In this document: in pieces, positions 16,941 to 26,386 of the stretch
Numbering within the stretch: position 1 is the first letter of the stretch
Layout: the number at the start of each line of letters is the position of its first letter
Assembly: GCA_008933835.1 (NCBI GenBank)
Contig: WBUG01000020.1
Location: forward strand, 1 to 48,261
Direction of reading: 5' to 3'
DNA from: Bacteroidota bacterium
GTDB lineage: Bacteria > Bacteroidota > Ignavibacteria > UBA10030 > UBA8401
DNA: 48,261 bases
Translations under genes and position numbers: made by a program
Notes under the pieces: generated by a model
Told to the model about the DNA's origin: nothing
Seen by the model: only the letters and a program-made list of their open reading frames with translations
The model's database searches: none

Positions 16941-19124
16941 ATGAACCGAACCATCGTCCTCCTCGCCCTGCTGCTCTTCGCGGCGGCTCTTCCCGCCCAG
17001 CAGCGGAAGTTCGACGTGCACCGCCGCGGCATGCTCCATCAGACGGTGTTCAACACCGGTGAGCTCGGCCGGGCGTATGACCAGGGGACCGGCGGCATCT
17101 CCGCCGGTATGCCGTCGCTCGAATGGCCGGCCCGCTCCGCCATCATCGTCGACTCGAAGCCGTACACCGGTCAGCACAACTCGTTCGGCGGCGGCGTGCA
17201 GCTCAGCATGAACCGCCGCGACACCACACGCATGATGGTGTACTGCGGCGGCGTCTCGGCGCTCCCCATCCTCGGCGTCTCGTCCTTCCCGCTCTCCCAG
17301 ACGCGGCGCGAGAACTTCCCGCTCCTCTCCAACGGCCAGCTGAATCCGACGTACGATCCGAATGAAGCGGAGGAGATCATCACCGCCTCCTGGGCCACCT
17401 CCGCGGGGGTCACCATCACCCGCACCAGCCGCGCATGGAGCATGCCCGATTACGACGACTTCATCATCTACGAATACGAGATGACGAACACCGGGGACAC
17501 GGACGGCAACCCCGCCACTCCCGCGCGGCAGGACACCCTCACCGAGATGGTCGTGAGCTTCTCGCAGGGCTTCGCCCCCGGCAAGACCGGACACGAGCGG
17601 AAATACAACCGCTGGAACGGCAGCGACTTCCAGCAGACCGATGTGTATGCGCGCTTCGACCGGCGGCGATGGCTCAACTACGCGATGAGTGACGACGGTC
17701 TGCCCGAAACGCAGTACTTCACCGAATGGGCGCAGACCGGACTCAACGGCGGCGGTCTTCAGGCTCCCATGGCGGTCGGCTACACCGTGCTCTATTATGA
17801 CACCGCGAGGCTCGCGCGCCGGTCCGAGACGGTCCTCTCCGCATCGAGCGTCGGTCAGAACTCGCCGGTGTGGGACGCGAACGACCATCTCAAACAGCCG
17901 TACCTCAACCGGCTCGAGACCTCGCTGTGGAGCGAATCGAAGTTCGTCGGGAACATGAACATCGCGGCATGGCCCCGGAGCGGCAACAGCGTCTACGGCG
18001 CAACGTTCGGTCCGGACTGGCAGGGACGCGTCTCCTTCAACGTCCGGCAGAGCTGGATCTTCGGCGTGGGCCGGCAGATCGTCTTCGGTCCGTACATCCT
18101 CCGGCCCGGCGAGAGCATCCGCTTCTCCCTGGCCGAGGTCGCCGGGTACGGGGCCGCATCCCTGGCGGAGACGCAGGCCGGCGTGACGGACGAAGGAGGC
18201 AGCTGCGGTCAGGCGTGCAACGAGTCCGCGAGCGCCGCGGCGTTCAATCCGGTCCCGAACTACACGCAGACGGTGACGTACGGATTGGACAACAAGGTGC
18301 ACGGCAGCACGTACCTTTCCACCTATCCGCTTCCGCCGTACGTCAACTCCGGCGTCGTCACACTCCGCGACGTGACCGACCGCGCCATCCAGGCGTACAC
18401 CGGCGCCGCGTCCGTGGTGGACTACGACAGTTCGCAGTACTGGCCGGAACGCTCGGCGGACCGCGGAGCGTACCGGCTTCCGCAGATCGTACCGGCGCCG
18501 AAGATCACGGTCGAGAACACCGCGCTCGCCCAGAACCGCATCACCTGGCTGTCGGCCGTCGAGGGATTCACCGCGCCGCGCCTTGCCGCTCCCTTCTCCC
18601 ACTATCGGTTGCTCAAGTCGGCGCATCCGCTCGGACCGTGGCAGATGCTGGACAGCGTGGGGCTGGCCGATCCGCGGTTCTTCGCCGGTGGTCAATACAC
18701 CGTCATCGACACGGCAACGACGGTGCTGGAGTCGCACTACTACGCCGTCGTCTCGGTGGACCAGGCCGGCAACCGCAGCGGCATGACGAATCTGACGCTG
18801 CACGAGACACAGCTCGGCGGAACGGAGGACCTGCAGAAGGTGGTGGTGGTCCCGAACCCGTACATTGTCCGTTCCGGTTTCTCGGGTGCCGGTGACGTCG
18901 ACAACCGCATCGGGTTCTTCAACCTGCCGCGGCGCTGCACCATCCGGATCATCTCCTACAGCGGCCAGCTGGTCGAGACCATCGACCACGACACCGAACT
19001 CTATTCGCACGAATACCTGAAGACCACCCGCAACAACCAGGTCATCGCTTCCGGCGTCTACTTCTTCGTCGTCGAAACGCCGGACGGAAAACGGACGCAC
19101 GGCAAGTTCGTCGTCATTCAATGA
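16941..19124 (+). CDS. Large secreted protein of unknown function, possible TonB-receptor partner
   Basis: This 727-residue protein has a signal peptide (MNRTIVLLALLLFAAALPAQQ). The body is beta-rich with many aromatic and polar residues, and I recognise no catalytic family. A cysteine pair in GGSCGQACNESA could form a disulfide. The C-terminal roughly 90 residues (VVVVPNPYIVRSGFS...ASGVYFFVVETPDGKRTHGKFVVIQ) look like a FlgD-like/T9SS-type terminal beta domain without the NPFNPST motif. It lies 13 bp after the receptor gene and overlaps the PorV-like gene by an ATGA junction. The position matches that of SusD in Bacteroidetes loci, so a surface glycan-binding role is suggested by context only. 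Confidence 0.7.
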   Translation: MNRTIVLLALLLFAAALPAQQRKFDVHRRGMLHQTVFNTGELGRAYDQGTGGISAGMPSLEWPARSAIIVDSKPYTGQHNSFGGGVQLSMNRRDTTRMMVYCGGVSALPILGVSSFPLSQTRRENFPLLSNGQLNPTYDPNEAEEIITASWATSAGVTITRTSRAWSMPDYDDFIIYEYEMTNTGDTDGNPATPARQDTLTEMVVSFSQGFAPGKTGHERKYNRWNGSDFQQTDVYARFDRRRWLNYAMSDDGLPETQYFTEWAQTGLNGGGLQAPMAVGYTVLYYDTARLARRSETVLSASSVGQNSPVWDANDHLKQPYLNRLETSLWSESKFVGNMNIAAWPRSGNSVYGATFGPDWQGRVSFNVRQSWIFGVGRQIVFGPYILRPGESIRFSLAEVAGYGAASLAETQAGVTDEGGSCGQACNESASAAAFNPVPNYTQTVTYGLDNKVHGSTYLSTYPLPPYVNSGVVTLRDVTDRAIQAYTGAASVVDYDSSQYWPERSADRGAYRLPQIVPAPKITVENTALAQNRITWLSAVEGFTAPRLAAPFSHYRLLKSAHPLGPWQMLDSVGLADPRFFAGGQYTVIDTATTVLESHYYAVVSVDQAGNRSGMTNLTLHETQLGGTEDLQKVVVVPNPYIVRSGFSGAGDVDNRIGFFNLPRRCTIRIISYSGQLVETIDHDTELYSHEYLKTTRNNQVIASGVYFFVVETPDGKRTHGKFVVIQ

Positions 19125-20191
19125 GCAGAGACCGTATGCATATGCACAGACCATCATTCCTGACCTACCTGCTGCTGGCAGCGCTCGTCGCGGGCGTCCT
19201 GCCCCTCCGGGCGCAGAAGGTCGGCACCAGCTCGCTCCAATTCCTGAAAGTGATGCCGACGGCGCGCGCCGCCGCGATGGGTGACGCCTACGCGACCCTC
19301 GCGGCCGGTCCGGACGCGATGTACTGGAACCCGGCCGGCATCGCCGGCGAGACCCGCACCGCGTTCTCCGCCTCGATGGTGCTCTGGCTCTTCGACACGC
19401 GGCAGAACATGCTCGCCGGCACCGTACCGCTGGGGGAGTGGGGCACGGCGGGCGTGCAGCTGCAGTACGTCGATTACGGGACCATGGACGTCACGCGCAC
19501 CGACCGGCTCGATTTCATCGGCTCCAGTCCGGACCTCCGCTACAATCCCGGATACACCGGAGAGACCTTCTCGCCGACCGCCATGGTCATCGGCGTCTCT
19601 TACGCCAACCGGATGACCGACCGCTTCTCCGCCGGACTCAGTATGAAGTACATCCATGAGTCGCTCTGGAATTCCCCCACGGTCGTCCTTACGAAGCCGC
19701 TCACGGGCGAGACCGAAGAGGTGAACACCTACACGCGGCTCTTCCTGTTCGACTTCGGGATGCTCTATAACACCGGATACCGTTCGGTGAAGATCGGCGT
19801 CTCCATCCAGAACTTCGGTTCGCAGGTGAAGTTCGCCCGCGAATGGTTCCCCGCGCCTCTCGCGTTCCGGTTCGGCACCGCCGGCGATCTCATCGGTCCG
19901 GACGCGCTGTTCGCCGCATCGGACGCCCACCGCATCACCGCCGCGTTCGACATCTTCCAGCCCAACGATTACGCGCAGCAGTTCCACGGCGGCGTCGAGT
20001 ACGCGTTCGCCGAGGCGCTCTTCCTGCGGGCCGGATACAAGTTCAACTATGACAACGACGCCCTCACCGCCGGTGCGGGCGTCCGGCAGGAGATCTCCGG
20101 GATGCCGTTCAACGTCGATTACAGTTACGGGGCGATGGGCGACTATCTTCCCGCCGTTCACCGCATCACCGTCGGAGCACAGCTGCCATGA
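19121..20191 (+). CDS. PorV/PorQ-family outer-membrane protein
   Basis: This 356-residue protein carries the family signature after its signal peptide: FLKVMPTARAAAMGDAYATL, then GPDAMYWNPAGIAG. The rest alternates in the manner of a FadL-like 14-strand barrel. PorV-type proteins act with the type IX secretion system, where they hold substrates at the outer membrane for sorting-domain cleavage; others of the family have unknown roles. Start and stop overlap both neighbours by 4 bp (ATGA), so it is translationally coupled inside the receptor operon. Whether it serves T9SS export in general or only this locus is unknown. The signal peptide may begin at either of two Met residues near the start. 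Confidence 0.82.
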   Translation: MSRDRMHMHRPSFLTYLLLAALVAGVLPLRAQKVGTSSLQFLKVMPTARAAAMGDAYATLAAGPDAMYWNPAGIAGETRTAFSASMVLWLFDTRQNMLAGTVPLGEWGTAGVQLQYVDYGTMDVTRTDRLDFIGSSPDLRYNPGYTGETFSPTAMVIGVSYANRMTDRFSAGLSMKYIHESLWNSPTVVLTKPLTGETEEVNTYTRLFLFDFGMLYNTGYRSVKIGVSIQNFGSQVKFAREWFPAPLAFRFGTAGDLIGPDALFAASDAHRITAAFDIFQPNDYAQQFHGGVEYAFAEALFLRAGYKFNYDNDALTAGAGVRQEISGMPFNVDYSYGAMGDYLPAVHRITVGAQLP

Positions 20192-21708
20192 ACACCATCA
20201 GGACCATCCGCCGCACGGCGCTGCTGCTGTGCACCGCCGCCACACTCGCGCATCCGCAGGGGACCGCCGAACCGCTCCTGTTCCAGGGGACCGACGACCG
20301 GCAGACCGCGAACGTGCGTGCGCTCGGCATGGGCGGCACCGTCACCGCCGCCGGCACCGGCGCCTCCGCGCTCTTCTCCAATCCGGCCGCCCTCGCCGGC
20401 ATCGGCGGAGCGGAGATACGCTTCGCCGGCACGTACGCATCGTTCTCGCGGCAGCAGGCACAGCAGTGGGTGCCGAACCGGATCTATACCGGACTCAGTC
20501 TGATGATGGAAGACATGTGGGGGAACATCAAGGCCCCCACCGTCAATGACACGCTCCCTGTGACCGATCCGTGGGAACAGCCGCAGAGACCGTTCGACGC
20601 TTTCGGACCGGACTGGTCCCGCAGCGGCAGTTCCTCCGCACCGCTGGCGTTCTCCGCGGCGATGCCCGTCCCGCTCGGCGATGTCACCCTCGTCGTCGGC
20701 GCCGGCGTGACGATGACGTCCGACCTCGACCACTATTTCCAGAACAATAACGTCACGGACCCGCTGCTCGGCCAGTACCGTCCGAGCCCGCGGCCGGAGA
20801 TGGTTCCGGGAGACACGCTGCGCGTCCGTTGGTATCAGTACAGCCGCAGCCGCGACGGGAGGATCTGGGGCGTCACTCCGGCGGTCGCGTTCACGGCCGG
20901 TGCATTGACGCTGGGCGCATCCGCCACCTACTATACCGGTGAGTCGGACGACCGGGAACAGCGCACCGACCGCGGATTCCTCACGTTCCTGTACAACCGC
21001 TTCAAACTGCAGGACACGGTCCACCTCTCGTACACCCGTCAAGGGACATCGACCTTCACCGGATTCGGCGGAGCCGTCGGAATCCGATACGAACAGCCGG
21101 TCGTCACGCTGGCCGCATCGGCGGAACTGCCGTACACGCTGACCAGGGAGTATTCCGGACAGTTCACGCTGCGGCAGACCACGCTCGTGCAGCGGGCGGC
21201 GTACACGCCGGGTTTGACGGCCGATTCGGTCAACGTCACCGCCATGAACGTTGAGGAGGGGAAGACGGAGAAGATCTCGTTCCCGTTCTCCTATGCCCTG
21301 GGCGTCGTGCTCCGGCCGTTCAACGACTGGTCGTTCGCGTTCGACTATGAAGTACGCAATCTGAGCGGTGTCACCCGCGAACTTGCCTCGACCGCCGGCG
21401 TCACGGAGTGGGTGTCGCGCGGCTCCTTCCGGCTGGGGGCAGAGTACCGCTGGACGCCGCAGTTCGCGCTCCGCGCCGGTTACCGTGAAGTGCCGCAGAC
21501 CTTCTCGCCGGAAGGTTCTGCCATCATCGGCGAGCCGGCCGTTCTCAGCGTCACATCGCTCGGAGCCGGCTGGGAGCTCTTCGGTGCCTCGCTCGATGTG
21601 GCGTACCTGTACGGCTCGCTCCGGTACTCGGACATGTGGCAGTCCAACGTGAACAAGAATTCGACGTACACCCACCGCATCACGGCGGAGCTGGGGTACC
21701 GCTTCTGA
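20188..21708 (+). CDS. FadL/PorV-like outer-membrane transport protein
   Basis: This 506-residue protein with a signal peptide has a pattern close to the preceding protein: ANVRALGMGGTVTAAGTGASALFSNPAALAGIGG, typical of the OmpP1/FadL and PorV superfamily, where a Gly/Ala/Asn-Pro N-terminal hatch precedes a barrel. It ends in GYRF, a terminal aromatic. FadL members move hydrophobic or aromatic compounds; in this locus a role in oligomer uptake or in surface assembly is possible but unproven. It overlaps the upstream gene by 4 bp and is followed by a 43-bp gap before the SDR gene. Confidence 0.75.
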   Translation: MNTIRTIRRTALLLCTAATLAHPQGTAEPLLFQGTDDRQTANVRALGMGGTVTAAGTGASALFSNPAALAGIGGAEIRFAGTYASFSRQQAQQWVPNRIYTGLSLMMEDMWGNIKAPTVNDTLPVTDPWEQPQRPFDAFGPDWSRSGSSSAPLAFSAAMPVPLGDVTLVVGAGVTMTSDLDHYFQNNNVTDPLLGQYRPSPRPEMVPGDTLRVRWYQYSRSRDGRIWGVTPAVAFTAGALTLGASATYYTGESDDREQRTDRGFLTFLYNRFKLQDTVHLSYTRQGTSTFTGFGGAVGIRYEQPVVTLAASAELPYTLTREYSGQFTLRQTTLVQRAAYTPGLTADSVNVTAMNVEEGKTEKISFPFSYALGVVLRPFNDWSFAFDYEVRNLSGVTRELASTAGVTEWVSRGSFRLGAEYRWTPQFALRAGYREVPQTFSPEGSAIIGEPAVLSVTSLGAGWELFGASLDVAYLYGSLRYSDMWQSNVNKNSTYTHRITAELGYRF

Positions 21709-21751
21709 CCGTCTCCATCATCATCACCATCATCGAATCGAAGGAACGCAC

Positions 21752-22507
21752 ATGGCACAATTGAAGGACAAGGTCGCGGTCGTCACCGGCGGCGCGCGGG
21801 ACATCGGCCGGCAGGTCTCTCTGGCGCTCGCCGCCGAAGGGGCGAAGGTCGCGATCAATTATTACGACAATGAAACGGACGCGAAAGAGACCGTGGCGAT
21901 GATCGCCGCGGCCGGCGGGACCGCCGTGATGGTGCAGGGTGACATGACCAAGTTCGCCGACTGCCAGCGTCTGGTGGCCGAGACGCAGAAGGCGTTCGGT
22001 CCCTCCGTCGACATCCTGGTGAACGTCGCGGGCGGATTGATGGGCCGGCATCCCATCGTCGAAATGGAAGAGTCGTTCTGGGACGCGGTCATGAACGTCA
22101 ACCTGAAGAGCGTCTTCTTCGTCTGCAAGGCGGTCATCCCGCATCTGAAGGACGGCGGCGCCATCGTGAACTTCTCCACGCAGGCGGCGCATGACGGCGG
22201 CGGTCCGGGCGCCATCGCGTACGCGGCGGCGAAGTCCGGCGTGCTCGCGTTCACCCGCGGACTGGCGAAGGAGCTCTCCCCGAAGAAGGTGCGGGTCAAC
22301 GCCGTCTCGCCCGGCATGATCAACACGACGTTCCACAACACGTTCACGAAGCCCGAAGTGCGTCAGCGCGTCGCGTCCATGACCCCGCTCGGCCGGGAAG
22401 GGGAGGCGCGCGAAGTGGCGGACCTGGTGCTCTTCCTGGCGAGCGAACGCGCATCCTTCATCAACGGCGAGACGGTGCAGATCAACGGCGGCGTCTTCTT
22501 CGCGTAA
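21752..22507 (+). CDS. SDR-family oxidoreductase, probable DEH reductase
   Basis: This 251-residue classical short-chain dehydrogenase has cofactor motif TGGARDIG (residues 12-19), the NVAGG structural motif, and catalytic Ser142, Tyr157 and Lys161 (YAAAK). The conserved TGxxxGIG has Asp in place of the middle Gly. In alginate loci an SDR reduces 4-deoxy-L-erythro-5-hexoseulose uronate (DEH) to 2-keto-3-deoxygluconate with NAD(P)H, and this gene lies directly before the PL17 lyase and KdgF genes. The DEH-reductase role is inferred from context; family membership is certain. A second SDR is encoded at 26383, so the two may split the work or use different cofactors. Confidence 0.88.
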   Translation: MAQLKDKVAVVTGGARDIGRQVSLALAAEGAKVAINYYDNETDAKETVAMIAAAGGTAVMVQGDMTKFADCQRLVAETQKAFGPSVDILVNVAGGLMGRHPIVEMEESFWDAVMNVNLKSVFFVCKAVIPHLKDGGAIVNFSTQAAHDGGGPGAIAYAAAKSGVLAFTRGLAKELSPKKVRVNAVSPGMINTTFHNTFTKPEVRQRVASMTPLGREGEAREVADLVLFLASERASFINGETVQINGGVFFA

Positions 22508-22518
22508 AGGAACCGGCC

Positions 22519-24699
22519 ATGTCCCGTCACATCCTGACCATCCTGCTGCTCTTGACCATCGCCGCCGCGGCGCCGGGCCAGCCGCGTCCCTCCATGCTGC
22601 TGTCGGAGGGCGACGTCCGGCTCATGCGCGCCTCCCTCGGCACCGCGCCGCTGTTCGACGCGGCCGTGGCGGACGCGAAGCGGCGCGTGGATGCCGCCAT
22701 CGCCGCACCGATGGACGTTCCCGTGCCCGCGGACGCCGGCGGATACACGCACGAACGGCACAAGCAGAACTACACCGAGATGCAGCTCGCCGGCGTGCTG
22801 TTCCAGCTCACACGGGAACGTCGCTACGCGGATTTCGTCCGGACAATGCTGCTGAAGTATGCCGCGCTCTATCCGTCGCTCGGCCGTCATCCCTCCGCCG
22901 CGGGAGAGGCGCACGGGCGGCTCTTCTGGCAGTCGCTCAACGAGACCGTCTGGCTCGTCAACGTCGCGCAGGCGTACGACTGTGTGTACGATGCGGTGCC
23001 GGCGGCGGACCGAACGGTCATCGAACGCGACCTGCTCCGTCCCATGGTGAAGTTCTTCACGGTCGAACAGTCCTCGGTGCTCAACCGCATCCACAATCAC
23101 GGCTCCTGGATGGCGGCGTCGGTGGGGATGGCCGGCTTCGCCCTGCGCGACACCGCCATGGTCTCCGCGGCGCTGTACGGCACCGGCGACGCCCCGGGCG
23201 GGTACCTGCGGCTGCTGGACGGGCTCTTCTCGCCGGACGGTTACTACACCGAAGGGGCGTACTACATCCGGTACGCCATCATGCCCTTCTTCGTCTTCGC
23301 GAAGGCGGTGGACAACAACCGTCCCGGTCTGCGCATCTTCGCCTACCGCGACAGCGTCCTGAAGCGCGCCTTCAACGCGATGCTGCAGCTGACGTACACC
23401 ACCGGACAGTTCCTGCCGTTCAATGACGCACTGAAAGAGAAGTCGTACCGTTCCCCCGAGGTCATCACGGCGCTGAACATCGCCTACGCCACCTTCGGCG
23501 CCGAGCCGTCGCTCCTCACGGTGGCGAAGGAACAGGGGAGCGTCACGCTCACCGGCGGAGGATGCCTGGCGGCGAAAGGGCTCGCGGCCACGTCACTGCT
23601 CCCTCCGTTCCCGTACCGCAGTCTGGAGCTCCGCGACGGTCCGCAGGGTGAACGGGGAGGCATCGGCATCCTGCGGCACGGCGGCAACGACGACCAGCTC
23701 CTGCTGCTGATGAAGTACACCGGACACGGACTCTCCCACGGACATTACGACAAGCTCTCGCTGATGATGTACGACCAGCAGCGCGAACAGCTGCAGGATT
23801 ACGGCGCGGCCCGTTTCATCAACGTCGAACCGAAGTACGGAGGCCGTTACCTGCCGGAGACCAAATCGTTCGCGATGCAGACCATCGCCCACAACACGGT
23901 GACGGTGGACGAGCGCTCCCATTTCGGCGGCGACATCGCCCTCTCCGAACGCTTCTCGGGCACGCGGCACTTCTTCGACGCCGGTACCGGCACGACCGCC
24001 GCCATGAGCGCCCGGTGCAACGACGCCGTGCCCGGCGTCCGGATGCAGCGCACCGTCGTGACCATCGCCGATCCGTCGCTCCCGAAGCCGCTGGCGGTGG
24101 ACCTCTTCCGCGTGGTGTCGGACCGCGAGCATACGTACGACCTTCCGTTCTATTATATCGGTCAGTTCCTGGCGATGAACCAGCGTCTCACCCAGTACAC
24201 GGAACGGCAGGAGGCGCTCGGTACGGCGCCCGGATACCGCCATCTGTGGAAGGAGGCCGAAGGACGCGCGCAGGGGATGGTGCAGTTCACCTGGCTCTCC
24301 GGCAACCGCTACTATTCCGTGAGCAGCGCGGCCGATACCGGCACCACCGTCTGCCGCGTCCGCATCGGCGCGAACGACCCGAACATCAACCTGCGCCGCG
24401 AACCGGCGGTCATCCTCCGCACGCGCGGAACGTCGGCCCTCTTCGCCTCGGTCATCGAACCGCACGGACTGTGGGACGGCACCATCGAGATCTCGCGCGA
24501 CGCGGCGAGCGGCATCGCCGGCGTGACGGTGCTCGCCTCCACGGACGAAGGGAGCGTTGTGCGCCTCGACCGGAAGAACGGGAAGGGCTGGACGGTGATG
24601 GTGGCGAACGGTGCGGCCGATGCGGGCCGTCAGCGGAGCGTGACCGCCGGAGGCACGACGTACCGGTGGACAGGGAACTATGCAGTGACCGTGAACTAA
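22519..24699 (+). CDS. PL17-type oligoalginate lyase (heparinase II/III fold)
   Basis: This 726-residue exported protein has a signal peptide ending near AAAAPGQ. The N-terminal alginate-lyase-like (alpha/alpha) domain contains NHGSW (Asn193, His194) and GYYTEGAYYIRY (Tyr248/Tyr249). The C-terminal heparinase II/III-like beta domain contains GLSHGHYDKLSLMMYD (His407, His409). These match the Asn/His/Tyr/His catalytic pattern known for PL17 exolyases such as Alg17C, which release unsaturated monomers from alginate oligosaccharides. It has no T9SS domain, so it should act in the periplasm on imported oligomers. KdgF follows 15 bp downstream and acts on its product. Length is typical. Confidence 0.9.
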   Translation: MSRHILTILLLLTIAAAAPGQPRPSMLLSEGDVRLMRASLGTAPLFDAAVADAKRRVDAAIAAPMDVPVPADAGGYTHERHKQNYTEMQLAGVLFQLTRERRYADFVRTMLLKYAALYPSLGRHPSAAGEAHGRLFWQSLNETVWLVNVAQAYDCVYDAVPAADRTVIERDLLRPMVKFFTVEQSSVLNRIHNHGSWMAASVGMAGFALRDTAMVSAALYGTGDAPGGYLRLLDGLFSPDGYYTEGAYYIRYAIMPFFVFAKAVDNNRPGLRIFAYRDSVLKRAFNAMLQLTYTTGQFLPFNDALKEKSYRSPEVITALNIAYATFGAEPSLLTVAKEQGSVTLTGGGCLAAKGLAATSLLPPFPYRSLELRDGPQGERGGIGILRHGGNDDQLLLLMKYTGHGLSHGHYDKLSLMMYDQQREQLQDYGAARFINVEPKYGGRYLPETKSFAMQTIAHNTVTVDERSHFGGDIALSERFSGTRHFFDAGTGTTAAMSARCNDAVPGVRMQRTVVTIADPSLPKPLAVDLFRVVSDREHTYDLPFYYIGQFLAMNQRLTQYTERQEALGTAPGYRHLWKEAEGRAQGMVQFTWLSGNRYYSVSSAADTGTTVCRVRIGANDPNINLRREPAVILRTRGTSALFASVIEPHGLWDGTIEISRDAASGIAGVTVLASTDEGSVVRLDRKNGKGWTVMVANGAADAGRQRSVTAGGTTYRWTGNYAVTVN

Positions 24700-24714
24700 T
24701 CAGGAGACAAGCAC

Positions 24715-25092
24715 ATGAAGGTTCAGAAGGAACAGGTGTTCATCGATTTCTCGGCCATCGACTGGGAACATCCCGCGGAGGGGATCCGGCGGAAGGTGAT
24801 GGCGTACGGCGACCAGCTGATGGCGGTCTATGTAGAGTTCGCGAAAGGGGCGGTGGGAGCGCTGCACCATCATCCGCATCTGCAGATCACCTACATCCAG
24901 TCCGGTTCGTTCGATGTGACCATCGGCGGCGTCACGACGAGGCAGAAGGGGGGGGACTTCTATTATATCCCGGCCGACGTGGTGCACGGCGTGGTGGCGC
25001 TCGAAGAGAGCGTGCTCGTCGATTTCTTCACTCCCATGCGCGAGGATTTCGTCCCGAAGGAACGTCCCGCCATGGAAACGGCCGGAGCGTGA
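24715..25092 (+). CDS. kdgF: KdgF-type cupin, unsaturated uronate ring-opening enzyme
   Basis: This 125-residue single-domain cupin has the metal-binding pattern HHHPHLQITYI (His51, His53, Gln57) and His91 in VVHGV. Residue Asp103 in LVDFF matches the region of the catalytic Asp of KdgF. KdgF converts 4,5-unsaturated monouronates to the open-chain ketouronate (DEH) in both alginate and pectin breakdown. No signal peptide is visible, so it is cytoplasmic, or it acts after import. It lies between the PL17 lyase and the MFS transporter, 1 bp before the latter. The sequence pattern and neighbours agree well. Confidence 0.9.
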   Translation: MKVQKEQVFIDFSAIDWEHPAEGIRRKVMAYGDQLMAVYVEFAKGAVGALHHHPHLQITYIQSGSFDVTIGGVTTRQKGGDFYYIPADVVHGVVALEESVLVDFFTPMREDFVPKERPAMETAGA

Positions 25093-25093
25093 C

Positions 25094-26386
25094 ATGAGGA
25101 AGGTCAAAGGACTGCGCTGGTTCGTCATCTCGCTCATCGCGGCGGCCACCATCATCAACTACATCGACCGGACGTCGCTCGCCGTGATGTGGCCCGACAT
25201 TTCCAAGGAGCTCGACCTGTCGAAGGACCAGTACGCCACCATCGTCTCGGCGTTCATGATCGCCTACGCGCTCGGTCAGGCGCTCTCCGGTCGTTTCTTC
25301 GATTGGGTGGGGACGCGCGTCGGGTTCATCGCCTCCATCCTCGTCTGGTCCGCCGCCTGCGCGCTGCACGGCGCGGCACGGAGCATCGTCTCCTTCTCGG
25401 CGTTCCGTGCGCTGCTCGGCGTGAGCGAGGCGGGCAACTGGCCCGGCGCCACGAAAGCGAACGCGGAATGGTTCCCGGTGAACGAACGCGCCCTCGCGCA
25501 GGGGATCTTCAACGCGGGCGCGTCGCTCGGCGCGGTCATCTCGGCGCCGCTCATCGCCTTCCTCTACCTTCTCCTCGGCTGGAAAGCGACCTTCCTCGTC
25601 ATCGGCGCGCTCGGTCTGGTGTGGATCGTTCCGTGGATGATCGTCTACAAGTCCACGCCGGACAAGCATCCGTGGATCACGGACGAGGAGCGCGAGTACA
25701 TCCTGCACGGTCCTTCGACCGCCGCCGCGCCCTCCGCGGAGCGGACGATGACGTGGGGCGAGGCGCTCGGACGCCGGCAGAGCTGGTCCGTCATCGTCTC
25801 GCGATTCTTCCTGGACCCCATCTGGTGGCTCTTCGTGAACTGGCTTCCGATCTACCTGGTGGAATCGTTCGGATTCGACGTGAAGCAGATCGGCATGTTC
25901 GCCTGGGTGCCGTACCTCGGCGCGGCGGTCGGCAGCGTCGCCGGCGGCTGGTATTCGGGCCACAAGATCCGGCAGGGCTGGAGCGTGGACAAGGCGCGGA
26001 AACGGGCCGTCATCATCGGCGCCGTCATCACCTTCCCGGCCTTCATCGGTGCAGCGTTCGCTTCGTCACCCCTGACGGCGGTGACCGTGATGGCGGCGGT
26101 GCTCGGCGGCTATCAGATGATGATGAACAATATCCAGACCCTGCCCAGCGATTTCTACTCCGGCCGTTCGGTCGGCACGGTGGCGGGCATCGGCGGCATG
26201 AGCGCCATCATCGGCGTGCTCGTCTTCAGCACCTGGCTCATCCCGTTCCTCAGCCGCATCAGCTACGTGCCGGTCTTCCTGATGGGTGCAGCGCTCGTCC
26301 CGCTCGGCGTGGCGGCGGTGTACTACTTCGGCGGCACCATCGCGCGCGTGGACATCGGTCCGGCGCCGGAAGGGAAGCGCGGATGA
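25094..26386 (+). CDS. MFS hexuronate/DEH transporter (ACS family, ExuT-like)
   Basis: This 430-residue protein has about 12 membrane segments. The N-terminus LRWFVISLIAAATIINYIDR is the hallmark of the anion:cation symporter family (ExuT, GudP, DgoT), and the loop 2-3 motif is GRFFDWVGTRVGF. FRALLGVSEAGNWPGATKA and the WFPVNERALAQGIFNAG block are typical of hexuronate carriers. It should import unsaturated monouronates or DEH across the inner membrane by proton symport. It is coupled to the downstream KduD-type SDR by an ATGA overlap. Substrate is inferred from the locus. Confidence 0.9.
   Translation: MRKVKGLRWFVISLIAAATIINYIDRTSLAVMWPDISKELDLSKDQYATIVSAFMIAYALGQALSGRFFDWVGTRVGFIASILVWSAACALHGAARSIVSFSAFRALLGVSEAGNWPGATKANAEWFPVNERALAQGIFNAGASLGAVISAPLIAFLYLLLGWKATFLVIGALGLVWIVPWMIVYKSTPDKHPWITDEEREYILHGPSTAAAPSAERTMTWGEALGRRQSWSVIVSRFFLDPIWWLFVNWLPIYLVESFGFDVKQIGMFAWVPYLGAAVGSVAGGWYSGHKIRQGWSVDKARKRAVIIGAVITFPAFIGAAFASSPLTAVTVMAAVLGGYQMMMNNIQTLPSDFYSGRSVGTVAGIGGMSAIIGVLVFSTWLIPFLSRISYVPVFLMGAALVPLGVAAVYYFGGTIARVDIGPAPEGKRG

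Noticed and set aside
13976-17032. 1018-codon minus-strand open frame opposite the TonB receptor
   Set aside because: It is a shadow of the receptor gene: low-complexity Val/Arg/Glu translation without motifs. The same applies to the long minus-strand frame at 16899-19157.
25189-26382. Long open frame overlapping the MFS transporter in another phase
   Set aside because: Only its 3' part (26383-27153) encodes a recognisable protein, the KduD-type SDR; the rest is a shadow frame of the transporter.
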